Shown piece after piece: positions 1-7,104 of a stretch of DNA of 8,332 bases. The stretch covers positions 1 through 8,332 of the forward strand of contig LBCK01000015.1 in assembly GCA_000980705.1 (NCBI GenBank), given 5' to 3'. This DNA comes from Ruminococcus sp. UNK.MGS-30 (GTDB taxonomy: Bacteria; Bacillota; Clostridia; Oscillospirales; Ruminococcaceae). The notes beneath the pieces were generated by a model. It did no database searches. It had not been told where the DNA came from and saw only the letters and a program-made list of their open reading frames with translations. Each line of letters begins with the position of its first letter. Position 1 is the first letter of the stretch. Made by a program: the position numbers and the translations under genes.

Positions 1-1
1 C

Positions 2-415
2 GGCTTGGTCGGCGGCTTTTTTACTGCCATTTTTGGCGGCTGGGACTCCGCTCTGGTGACACTGGTCGTCTTTATGGCAATCGACTTCTTCACCGGCATT
101 ATCACCGCCATGATGAAAAAATCCAAACACACAGAAAGCGGCGGACTTTCTTCCAAAGCCGGCTGGTTCGGTCTGGCGAAAAAGGTCTGCACTTTAATGC
201 TGATCGTCGTTGCAGTTCGGATGGATATTCTGCTGAATACCAACTACATCCGGGGTGCAGTCTGCATCAGCTTTTGCCTGAACGAACTGCTTTCCATCGT
301 GGAAAATACAAGTTTAATGGGGATCCCATATCCGCCTGCAATTCAAAAAGCAATCGATGTTCTGCAAACGAAAATCGACAGAACCGAAGAAACCACCGAC
401 AAGGAGAAAAAGTAA
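2..415 (+). CDS. Phage holin, 5'-truncated by window edge
   Basis: Small membrane protein that would form lesions in the cytoplasmic membrane so that the endolysin encoded next can reach peptidoglycan. The reading frame is open to the left edge, and the first possible start in the window is a TTG at 5 with no visible ribosome binding site, so the true start is probably a little upstream. About 136 residues are visible. Three hydrophobic segments are seen: SALVTLVVFMAIDFFTGI near residues 15-32, CTLMLIVVAV near 62-71, and a weaker one at IRGAVCISFCLNELLSI near 82-98. A charged, Lys/Glu-rich C-terminus (TEETTDKEKK) follows. The VFMAIDFFTGI pattern and the NELLSIVENTSLMGIP segment fit the Cp-1/phi-like holin family Phage_holin_4_1. 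The amidase starts one base after its stop, the classic holin-endolysin pair. Family assignment is by recalled motif, not by search. Confidence 0.85.
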   Translation, partial: GLVGGFFTAIFGGWDSALVTLVVFMAIDFFTGIITAMMKKSKHTESGGLSSKAGWFGLAKKVCTLMLIVVAVRMDILLNTNYIRGAVCISFCLNELLSIVENTSLMGIPYPPAIQKAIDVLQTKIDRTEETTDKEKK

Positions 416-416
416 T

Positions 417-1427
417 ATGACTATCTTAAGACCGGATGCAACAACGACATTTGGCGGTGTCACCGTCAACGAATATTTGCTCACCAAACACAATCCCAAC
501 CACATCGATATGCCCTCTGTTTCCATGGAGGGCAAAGTTATCGGTGTAACAGTTCACAACACCGATTGGATTTCGGTAGCAAGCGGAACGACCCCTGCGG
601 AACAGTATACGAGAGCAACCGTCAATAACAACATGAAGGATGTGCGTGTCCACTACTATGTGGATAACGTGTGTGCGTGGCAGAATCTGCCCCACAGCCT
701 GAGCGGCTGGCACGCCGCTGATGGTTCTGGGAACGGCAACAGAAGAACCATCGCCATTGAGTGCATTATGTCCTCTGCATACAATTCTGTTGATAAAAAG
801 TCGGAGGACAATGCAGCGAAATTGGCAGCAGCACTTCTGAAACAGTATGGATTGGACATTAACCATCTCTACACGCATACCCACTGGCTCAATGTTCGTG
901 ACGGACGAAACGGAACGATTGACCAGCTGAATACCATGTACAATCGGTACAAGATGTGTCCGGCGTACATTTTACCTCATTGGACGGAGTTCAAGAAAAA
1001 GGTACAGTCTTATTTGAATGCTGGAACTCCCACTATTTCTGCACCTTCTACAAAGCAGCTTTACCGAGTGAGAAAGTCTTGGGCAGATACGAAGTCGCAG
1101 CTGGGGGCATATTCTTCCTTAGAAAATGCAAAAAAAGCCTGCAAGGTCGGATATTCTGTATTTGATGCCAACGGAAATGCGGTCTACACCAATGGCGGCA
1201 AGTTCACCAAGGGGCAGAAGATTGCCATTCGTGCCAACACGCCTCTGTTCGCCAGTGCAGAAACTACATCTGTAACCAGAAGAATCAGCGGCACTTACTA
1301 TCTGTATGACGGTATTGCCTGCAAGAACGGTCGTTATCGGATCACCACAAAGCCGGAGTTCTGCGGAAAGACACCGGTTGGACGATTTGTGACCGGCTAT
1401 GTTTCTTGGGATAATTTCAATCAGTGA
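417..1427 (+). CDS. N-acetylmuramoyl-L-alanine amidase (phage endolysin)
   Basis: Peptidoglycan hydrolase of 336 residues that would cleave the bond between MurNAc and the L-alanine of the stem peptide during lysis. The N-terminal region (about 40-190) is an Amidase_2/PGRP-type zinc domain. GVTVHNT holds His47, GWHAAD holds His99, TIAIE holds Glu115, THTHW holds His154/His156, and CP gives Cys181. His47, one of the later histidines and Cys181 are the likely zinc ligands. Residues about 214-258 (QLYRVRKSWADTKSQLGAY, then YSVFDANGNAVY) look like the SPOR-like wall-binding repeat of clostridial phage lysins. The last 75 residues look like a small SH3-like beta domain. There is no signal peptide, consistent with holin-dependent export. 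The ATG at 417 is chosen over an in-frame ATG at 357 because AAGGAG at 401-406 precedes it and the earlier start would overlap the holin by 59 bases. Confidence 0.93.
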   Translation: MTILRPDATTTFGGVTVNEYLLTKHNPNHIDMPSVSMEGKVIGVTVHNTDWISVASGTTPAEQYTRATVNNNMKDVRVHYYVDNVCAWQNLPHSLSGWHAADGSGNGNRRTIAIECIMSSAYNSVDKKSEDNAAKLAAALLKQYGLDINHLYTHTHWLNVRDGRNGTIDQLNTMYNRYKMCPAYILPHWTEFKKKVQSYLNAGTPTISAPSTKQLYRVRKSWADTKSQLGAYSSLENAKKACKVGYSVFDANGNAVYTNGGKFTKGQKIAIRANTPLFASAETTSVTRRISGTYYLYDGIACKNGRYRITTKPEFCGKTPVGRFVTGYVSWDNFNQ

Positions 1428-1437
1428 GGATTCTTTT

Positions 1438-1629
1438 ATGGAACAACAAAAATTGATGGATGAACTGAATTACCACCGTGCTCAAAAGCTGACTGATGCG
1501 TTATATCATTCCGGTTTGATTTCTTTTGAGGAATATGACAAATTAACGCTCAAAAATCGGCATTCTTTCTCTCCGATTTACGTGGACTTATTGCCGAAAA
1601 CGCTTGCAATTCCGCCGAAAAAGAGGTAA
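1438..1629 (+). CDS. Small SHOCT-like protein of the recombinase cassette
   Basis: A 63-residue soluble protein starting at ATG 1438, ten bases after the amidase stop. The ribosome binding site GTGAGGA (1424-1430) overlaps that stop, so translation is probably coupled to the amidase. Residues 17-40 (KLTDALYHSGLISFEEYDKL and on) match the SHOCT-type helical pattern of a short helix, then GLI, then an acidic S/T-x-E-E-Y turn. The C-terminus is basic and proline-rich (AIPPKKR). Comparable small proteins are often found just upstream of serine recombinases in clostridial mobile elements, although their role has not been clearly established. A regulatory or accessory role in recombination, for example as a directionality factor, is only a guess from position and size. 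An alternative in-frame ATG at 1399 lies inside the amidase gene and has no ribosome binding site. Confidence 0.75.
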   Translation: MEQQKLMDELNYHRAQKLTDALYHSGLISFEEYDKLTLKNRHSFSPIYVDLLPKTLAIPPKKR

Positions 1630-1659
1630 TATGGACACGTCAAAAGGAGGTGCAGAAGC

Positions 1660-3213
1660 ATGAAAACTATTACCAAAATTGAGGCAAATCGCTCTGCAGC
1701 TATTCATCGAAAATGTCGTGTAGCGGCTTATTGCCGTGTTTCCACAGAGCATGATGACCAGATAGAAAGTCTGGGAACACAAAAAGAACATTATGCGGCG
1801 TGGATCAAACTGCATACAGAGTGGGAATCTGCGGGTATCTTTTATGATGCTGGCATTACTGGAACAAAAGCAGAAATTCGTCCTGGACTGCAAGACCTTT
1901 TACAGGCTTGCCGCATGGGCAGGGTAGACCGCATTTTGGTGAAATCCATCAGTCGGTTTTCCAGAAATACGGCGGAGTGCCTCGCTCTTGTTCGGGAACT
2001 ATCAGGAATTGGGGTTTCCGTTTTCTTTGAAAAAGAAAACATAGACACCGGAAGTATGGAAAGCGAATTGTTTCTGACGATACTCAGCAGCATGGCAGAG
2101 GAAGAATCTTTATCCATATCCAGAAATGAGAAGTGGTCGGTACAGCACCGGTTTCAAAACGGTACCTATGTGTCATCGTCTTTCCCTTACGGGTATTGCA
2201 GAAATGACAGGGGAGAGATGGGGCTCGAACCCGAGGAGGCAGAAATTGTGAAATACATTTTTTCTGCCTTGTTATCCGGAAAAAGTTCTTGTCAGATTGC
2301 AGATCTGTTGGAACAGCAGGGGATTCCCTTCAAGAATGGACGTCATTGGTGTGATGCTGCGATTCGTGGAATTGCCGGCAATGAAAAATATGTGGGAGAT
2401 GTTTTGCTGCAGAAAACGTATACCGATGCACATTTTCATCGGCACAAAAATTATGGAGAAGTGGAATGTTATCTTCTTTCAGATCACCACATACCAATTG
2501 TTAGTCGGGAAATTTTTGCAAAAGCAAATGCAGTCATTCGACAGCGAGCTGCCGAAAAAGGCATTGTGTGTGGTACAGGAAAGTATCAAAAGCGATATGC
2601 TTTTTCCGGAAAGGTGATTTGCGGCAAATGCGGCAGCACTTGCAAACGCAGGATTCACAGCGGCAATGAAATCGCATGGACGTGTGCGGCTCATATTGAA
2701 AGTGCTCAAAAATGTCCTATGAAATATGTGCGGGAGGAGGTATTGAAAGCCGCTTTTGTTACGATGTTGAACAAACTGATTTTCAGCAGAAAGCACATTT
2801 TGAAACCATTGTTAGAACAGCTGAAAGCGAACAGCAATGATGAAAATGTTCGGCGAATGCAGGAACTGCAAAAGCAGCTGGAATCTCATGCTGAAAAGAA
2901 AAACACACTGCACCGTTTGTATGCACAAAAGGTCATAGATCCTGTTTTATTCCGGCAGGAAATGAATGCTTTGCAGAAACAAGCGGAGTCCTGCCGTATG
3001 GAAATTGCACAGTTGGAACAGGAAACACATGGAGAAACTGAGATAATTGCAGAATTAAAGCTGCTGCTGCAATTTACAGAGCAGCATTCTGCAATGTTGA
3101 CAGAATTTCAGGAGACATGGTTTTCTGCATTTGCAGAACAAATAATTCTGTATGATCGGAATCATATTGGATTTCGGCTCAAATGCGGTCTGCTGTTAAA
3201 GGAGGAGATTTGA
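1660..3213 (+). CDS. Large serine recombinase (site-specific integrase), first copy
   Basis: A 517-residue site-specific DNA recombinase expected to integrate or excise the element through a serine-DNA intermediate. Resolvase-type catalytic domain at about 19-160: [10 protein letters not shown] carries Arg26 and the nucleophile Ser28, and KSISRFSRN carries Arg99 and Arg102. The Recombinase domain (PF07508 type) spans about 170-300, beginning FPYGYCRNDRGEMGLEPEEA and including NEKYVGDVLLQKTYT. A zinc ribbon follows with Cys321, Cys324, Cys342 and Cys352. A coiled coil runs over about 385-460, rich in Glu, Gln, Lys and Leu. All parts needed for activity appear present, and the length fits TnpX/TndX-like large serine recombinases. 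The ATG at 1660 has AGGAGG (1645-1650) nine bases upstream. The stop overlaps the next start by one base. It may act alone or together with the second recombinase. Confidence 0.94.
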   Translation: MKTITKIEANRSAAIHRKCRVAAYCRVSTEHDDQIESLGTQKEHYAAWIKLHTEWESAGIFYDAGITGTKAEIRPGLQDLLQACRMGRVDRILVKSISRFSRNTAECLALVRELSGIGVSVFFEKENIDTGSMESELFLTILSSMAEEESLSISRNEKWSVQHRFQNGTYVSSSFPYGYCRNDRGEMGLEPEEAEIVKYIFSALLSGKSSCQIADLLEQQGIPFKNGRHWCDAAIRGIAGNEKYVGDVLLQKTYTDAHFHRHKNYGEVECYLLSDHHIPIVSREIFAKANAVIRQRAAEKGIVCGTGKYQKRYAFSGKVICGKCGSTCKRRIHSGNEIAWTCAAHIESAQKCPMKYVREEVLKAAFVTMLNKLIFSRKHILKPLLEQLKANSNDENVRRMQELQKQLESHAEKKNTLHRLYAQKVIDPVLFRQEMNALQKQAESCRMEIAQLEQETHGETEIIAELKLLLQFTEQHSAMLTEFQETWFSAFAEQIILYDRNHIGFRLKCGLLLKEEI

Positions 3214-3635
3214 TGGGACAGATTCCTTACGGCTACCGAATTGAAAACGGTGCTGCTGTGATTATACCGGCAGAGGCAGCACAGATTCGCCTTATTTTTC
3301 AAAATTATATTGCTGGTATGAGTTTACAGTCGGCAGCAAGAGCAGCAGGTCATCCCATGGCACATAGCACTGTTCGTCGAATGCTACAGCGAAAATGCTA
3401 CCTTGGAGATGCTTTTTATCCGGCAATTCTGGAAAAAGAAACATATGCTCGGGCAAATGCAGAGTGGCAGCATCGTGCAGATGTAATGCAGCGACTTGGA
3501 AAAACGAGGAGAAAGCCCGTATGTCCACAGACAAAATTTTTGTTGGAACTGCCGCAGCAAATACCAGAATTAGATGGAAATACGCCATTTCAGCAGGCAG
3601 AATATCTTTATCATTTGATACAAAACAAGGAGTAA
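3213..3635 (+). CDS. Recombinase-domain protein lacking the catalytic domain
   Basis: A 140-residue protein that starts directly at what corresponds to the Recombinase DNA-binding domain. [10 protein letters not shown] at residues 4-13 aligns with FPYGYCRNDRG of the first recombinase. [19 protein letters not shown] aligns with EEAEIVKYIFSALLSGKSS, and [18 protein letters not shown] aligns with NEKYVGDVLLQKTY. There is no resolvase catalytic domain, no nucleophilic serine motif and no CxxC zinc ribbon, so it cannot cut DNA itself. The start is ATG 3213, in a TGATG overlap with the upstream stop, with AAAGGAGGAG (3198-3207) before it. The clean start and good ribosome binding site argue for a real gene rather than debris of a third recombinase. 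It may modulate DNA binding or synapsis of its two neighbours (inference). Similar small partners lie between paired recombinases in other clostridial elements (recalled, not searched). Confidence 0.82.
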   Translation: MGQIPYGYRIENGAAVIIPAEAAQIRLIFQNYIAGMSLQSAARAAGHPMAHSTVRRMLQRKCYLGDAFYPAILEKETYARANAEWQHRADVMQRLGKTRRKPVCPQTKFLLELPQQIPELDGNTPFQQAEYLYHLIQNKE

Positions 3636-3642
3636 TGCAACA

Positions 3643-5199
3643 ATGCCAAAGGTCACTACAATTCCACCCCGAAAGCAAAGAAATCATGCTGTAGCGTCAC
3701 AGGAAACTCGAAAGATTCGTGTGGCAGCCTATTGCCGTGTTTCCACGGATACAGATGAACAGACAACCAGCTATCAGGCACAAATTGCACATTATGAGGA
3801 AGTCATTCACAGGAATCCGGAATGGGTCTTTGCTGGGATCTATGCCGATGACGGCATCAGTGCAACCTCCACAAAACATCGGGAACAGTTTCATCAGATG
3901 ATTCAGGACTGCATGGACGGAAAGATTGATATGCTCATTACCAAATCCATCAGCCGATTCGCCAGAAACACAGTAGATTGCCTGAATTATATCCGACAGC
4001 TGAAAGCACAAAATATTCCAATCTATTTTGAAAAAGAGTCCATCAACACAATGGATGCGAAAGGGGAAGTGCTGATTACCATTATGGCATCTCTGGCACA
4101 ACAGGAATCAGAATCTCTGAGTCAGAATGTCAAACTGGGAATGCAGTATCGGTTTCAACAGGGAAAGGTGATGGTCAATGCCAGCTGTTTTCTTGGCTAT
4201 GATAAGGACGAAAACGGAGATCTTGTGATCAATCCGGAACAAGCGGAAACGGTAAAACGAATCTATCGGGAGTATCTGGAGGGAGCAAGCTGTCAGCAGA
4301 TTGCAAGGAGACTGGAACGGGACAGCATTCGAACAGCAAGAGGCAATATCCGATGGCATGACAGTTCGATTCGGTTAATTCTGGAAAATGAAAAGTATAT
4401 GGGAGATGCCCTTCTGCAAAAAACATATACTGTGGATTTTCTCAAGAAAAAACGCATTAAAAATAACGGTGAAATGCCGCAGTATTATGTGGAGGACGAT
4501 CATGAGGCGATTATTCCCAGGGCATTGTTCTTACAGGTGCAGGAGGAAATTGCAAGGCGCGGTTCACAGGTGGACTGTATGGGCAGACGGCGTGGATTTA
4601 GTGCAAACCACTGTTTTACTGGTTTGCTTTACTGTGCTGAATGCGGGGAACAATTCCGCAGAATCCATTGGAATAACCGAGGCTGCAAATCTGTGGTGTG
4701 GCGATGTATGACCAGATTGGAGAAAAAAGGAGCGTGTCATGCACGAACAGTCTATGAGGAATCTTTGAAACAAGCCTTTGTGGATGCTTTGAATCAACTG
4801 ACAGGAGGCAGTGAAACATACCTTTCTATCTTACAGGAAAATATGGCTGAAGTGATTGAAATGGAACAATCCAATCTGCCCGAGGAAATACAGAGAAAAT
4901 TAGATGTTCTTCAGAAAAAGTTGATCGAATGTGCAGAACGGCATGAGGATTATGAGGAGATAGCACAGGAAATCTTTCGGCTGCGAGAGCAAAAGGAACA
5001 GGCTTTAAGGGAAAATGTTTCTCAACAGGAGCAGAAAGACCGTATGCGGGAACTGCAGGAATTTTTGGCTGCTCAGCCGCATCACATTACCGAATTTGAT
5101 GAAACACTGGTTCGACATCTACTTACAAAAGTAACGGTTTCTTCCGATCGACTGGATTTTACATTTCAATCAGGTGTCACGGTTTCCATTGAAAAGTGA
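3643..5199 (+). CDS. Large serine recombinase (site-specific integrase), second copy
   Basis: A 518-residue serine recombinase, a clearly diverged paralogue of the one starting at 1660. Catalytic domain at about 25-165: [11 protein letters not shown] gives Arg32 and nucleophile Ser34, and KSISRFARN gives Arg105 and Arg108. The Recombinase domain spans about 178-305, where the usual PYGY is FLGY and [15 protein letters not shown] is the conserved end. A zinc ribbon has Cys331, Cys334, Cys355 and Cys365. A coiled coil covers about 400-475, and a short beta-rich tail ends [12 protein letters not shown]. It looks intact and active. The ATG at 3643 has AAGGAG (3627-3632) ten bases upstream, and the gap from the preceding gene is seven bases. 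It is the last gene of the run and is followed by a strong terminator. Large serine recombinase genes commonly lie next to their own attP, so the region just downstream is the place to look for an attachment site. Confidence 0.94.
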   Translation: MPKVTTIPPRKQRNHAVASQETRKIRVAAYCRVSTDTDEQTTSYQAQIAHYEEVIHRNPEWVFAGIYADDGISATSTKHREQFHQMIQDCMDGKIDMLITKSISRFARNTVDCLNYIRQLKAQNIPIYFEKESINTMDAKGEVLITIMASLAQQESESLSQNVKLGMQYRFQQGKVMVNASCFLGYDKDENGDLVINPEQAETVKRIYREYLEGASCQQIARRLERDSIRTARGNIRWHDSSIRLILENEKYMGDALLQKTYTVDFLKKKRIKNNGEMPQYYVEDDHEAIIPRALFLQVQEEIARRGSQVDCMGRRRGFSANHCFTGLLYCAECGEQFRRIHWNNRGCKSVVWRCMTRLEKKGACHARTVYEESLKQAFVDALNQLTGGSETYLSILQENMAEVIEMEQSNLPEEIQRKLDVLQKKLIECAERHEDYEEIAQEIFRLREQKEQALRENVSQQEQKDRMRELQEFLAAQPHHITEFDETLVRHLLTKVTVSSDRLDFTFQSGVTVSIEK

Positions 5200-5207
5200 A
5201 CCACTTC

Positions 5208-5250
5208 AAAAATCCTCCTTTGCAAAATATAAAAGCAGGGGAGGATTTTT
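5208..5250 (+). terminator. Rho-independent terminator after the recombinase operon
   Basis: A perfect 11-bp inverted repeat, AAAAATCCTCC at 5208-5218 and GGAGGATTTTT at 5240-5250, with a 21-base loop. It begins nine bases after the second recombinase stop and ends in a T run. The A-rich left flank means it could also act on minus-strand transcription. It separates the recombinase unit from the next promoter. Confidence 0.8.
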
Positions 5251-5274
5251 AGATTTTATAACGGCGTTGCTGTC

Positions 5275-5303
5275 TTGATTTCTCTTTAAATTTATGGTAT
5301 ACT
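5275..5303 (+). promoter_or_regulatory. Sigma-A type promoter of the ATPase/nuclease gene
   Basis: TTGATT at 5275-5280 and TATACT at 5298-5303 are separated by exactly 17 bases, and TGG at 5295-5297 forms an extended -10. A start site would fall near 5310, giving a very short leader before the GGAGG at 5314-5318 and the ATG at 5328. No operator repeat is evident, so expression is probably constitutive. Confidence 0.78.
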
Positions 5304-5327
5304 AAGAAAAAACGGAGGTGCTGCATC

Positions 5328-6896
5328 ATGGGAATCTATCTGAACCCAGGAAATGATTTGTTTTACTCTACAGTTACTTATTCTGAAATTTATGTGGATA
5401 AGACCATGTTGATTTCTTTCACCAATAAATGTTTGTTTGGAGAAAACAAGGAGATCTGCGTCAGCCGTCCCAGAAGATTCGGAAAGTCGATGGCAGAGAA
5501 TATGCTGACGGCTTATTACAGCAAGGGCTGCGATTCGAGAGAATTGTTTTCCAAGTTTCAGATTGCACAGACACCGGATTTTGAAAAGCACTTGAACCGG
5601 TATAATGTGATTCACATCGATATGCAGAAATTCCTTGGCAGAACCAAAAATGTCCATGAAATGTTGGACTTCTTGCAGAAACGTGTGCTAAAAGAGATGA
5701 AACAGACATTCTCCGGGATAGAGCCGGAAGAAACCAGTTTGATTATTGCGTTGGAAGATCTGTACGGTCAATGTGAAGAAAAGTTTATCTTCATCATTGA
5801 CGAATGGGATTCCATTTTCCGGGTGCATCGGGATAATGCGACTGCTCAAAAGGAATATCTGGATTTTCTGCGGGATCTTCTGAAAGGACAACCCTATGTG
5901 GCACTTGCCTATATGACTGGGATTCTTCCAATCAAGAAATATGGTCAACATTCTGCACTGAATATGTTTGATGAATACTCTATGACCAATCAATATGCAC
6001 TCGCAGAATTCACTGGTTTTACAGAGAGGGAAGTTCGTCAGCTTTGTGAACGTTATCATATGTCTTTTGAACAAACGAAAGATTGGTACGATGGCTATAA
6101 TGTCAATGGTGTATCCATTTATAATCCAAGATCTGTAACATCAGCGATGATGAACGGCATCTTTGACAGCTACTGGACACAGACAGAAACCTATGAGGCT
6201 TTGAAAATGTATATCGTTCGCAATGAGAACGGCTTGCGGGATAAGATCATTCGGATGATTGCCGGAGAACACATTTCTATTAACACGAAAACATTCCAGA
6301 ACGATATGTGTACCTTTGAAACAGCAGATGATATTCTGACCTTACTGGTGCATCTGGGATATCTGACATACGACTTCGATACAAAAACTGCCTGGATTCC
6401 CAACAAGGAAGTGCGGCAGGAATTTCTCAATTCTATCCAGGGGCAGGAGTTCCAGACGGTCAACAATGCCATCCATCGTTCCGACAAGCTGCTGCAATTG
6501 ACGCTGGCACAGAATGCAGAAAAGGTGGCGGAAATGCTTCAGAAAGTTCACTGTGATAACTGTTCTGTGATTCAATACAACGATGAAAATTCGCTGGCTT
6601 GTGTATTGAGTCTGGCATATTATTCCGCACAAGACAGCTATGCAGTTTATCGGGAATTGCAGGGCGGAGAGGGCTTTGCGGATCTGGTATTTGTGCCGAG
6701 AACCGGTAACCATAACCCGGCAATGATCGTGGAGCTGAAATGGAATCAAACCACTGGTATTGCATTGGAACAAATCAAAGACCGGAACTATATTCGCTGT
6801 TTGAAGGATTATCATGGAAAAGTGCTGTTTGTTGGCGTGAACTATGATAAGAAGAGTAAAAAACACGCTTGTCAGTTTGAAATGGTGGAAATTTGA
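5328..6896 (+). CDS. AAA-ATPase-like protein with C-terminal PD-(D/E)XK nuclease domain
   Basis: A 522-residue protein of the AAA-ATPase_like (PF09820 type) plus PD-(D/E)XK nuclease (PF08011 type) architecture, abundant in Clostridia and Bacteroidetes but with no settled function. The N-terminal signature NPGNDLFYSTVTYSEIYVDK is followed by an atypical Walker A, RPRRFGKS (47-54), and Walker B FIFIIDEWD (153-161) with Asp158/Glu159. AEFTGFTEREVRQL (226-239) and WYDGYNV (253-259) are further family hallmarks. The C-terminal nuclease shows GFADLVF with Asp452 and IVELKW with Glu469 and Lys471, the D...ExK active site. It has no signal peptide or membrane segment, so it is cytoplasmic. The ATG at 5328 has GGAGG nine bases upstream and its own promoter. 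It may be element cargo or host DNA flanking the element. A role in nucleic-acid surveillance is an inference from the domains only. Confidence 0.88.
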   Translation: MGIYLNPGNDLFYSTVTYSEIYVDKTMLISFTNKCLFGENKEICVSRPRRFGKSMAENMLTAYYSKGCDSRELFSKFQIAQTPDFEKHLNRYNVIHIDMQKFLGRTKNVHEMLDFLQKRVLKEMKQTFSGIEPEETSLIIALEDLYGQCEEKFIFIIDEWDSIFRVHRDNATAQKEYLDFLRDLLKGQPYVALAYMTGILPIKKYGQHSALNMFDEYSMTNQYALAEFTGFTEREVRQLCERYHMSFEQTKDWYDGYNVNGVSIYNPRSVTSAMMNGIFDSYWTQTETYEALKMYIVRNENGLRDKIIRMIAGEHISINTKTFQNDMCTFETADDILTLLVHLGYLTYDFDTKTAWIPNKEVRQEFLNSIQGQEFQTVNNAIHRSDKLLQLTLAQNAEKVAEMLQKVHCDNCSVIQYNDENSLACVLSLAYYSAQDSYAVYRELQGGEGFADLVFVPRTGNHNPAMIVELKWNQTTGIALEQIKDRNYIRCLKDYHGKVLFVGVNYDKKSKKHACQFEMVEI

Positions 6897-6922
6897 AAAG
6901 ATTTTCTAAGGTGACTTTTCAA
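6893..6922 (+). terminator. Weak AT-rich hairpin after the ATPase gene
   Basis: TTGAAAAG (6893-6900) and CTTTTCAA (6915-6922) form an 8-bp stem that overlaps the stop codon, with a 14-base loop and no clear T run. A second weak 7-bp hairpin lies at 6934-6950. Either could end transcription inefficiently, but neither is convincing. The rest of the spacer up to 7104 holds no gene. A poor promoter candidate for the next gene is TTCGTC (7044-7049) with TATACG (7066-7071), spacing 16. Confidence 0.25.
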
Positions 6923-7104
6923 TTTAACATTAGCTTATTTTCAAAGTAAGTCATGGTTGAAGGTTATGTTAACGAATATCTGGTTGGTGATAGGCAAATT
7001 ACTGCATAATGATTTCTGCTAACTTCTAATACTAGTCTGATAGTTCGTCAAATTTGCATATAGCTTATACGAAAAAAATAATTTTAAGAAAAATGGAGGA
7101 AAAT

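Noticed and set aside
426..884. Long minus-strand open frames opposite the amidase, recombinase and ATPase genes
   Set aside because: They lie fully antisense to genes with clear domains, lack good ribosome binding sites and have cysteine/histidine-rich, non-domain-like translations. They are shadows.
3183..3212. Earlier ATG at 3183 for the truncated recombinase-domain protein
   Set aside because: It would overlap the first recombinase by 31 bases and lacks a ribosome binding site, while ATG 3213 has AAAGGAGGAG at proper distance.
6934..6950. Small hairpin CTTATTT/AGTAAG-type in the spacer as a regulatory RNA element
   Set aside because: A seven-pair AT-rich stem with one G-U pair and a three-base loop is weak and expected by chance in such AT-rich DNA.
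6953..7009. An 18-residue frame starting ATG at 6953 in the spacer after the ATPase gene
   Set aside because: It reads plausibly as protein but is very short, has only a weak purine run before it, and has no recognisable relative. It is most likely chance or a gene scrap.
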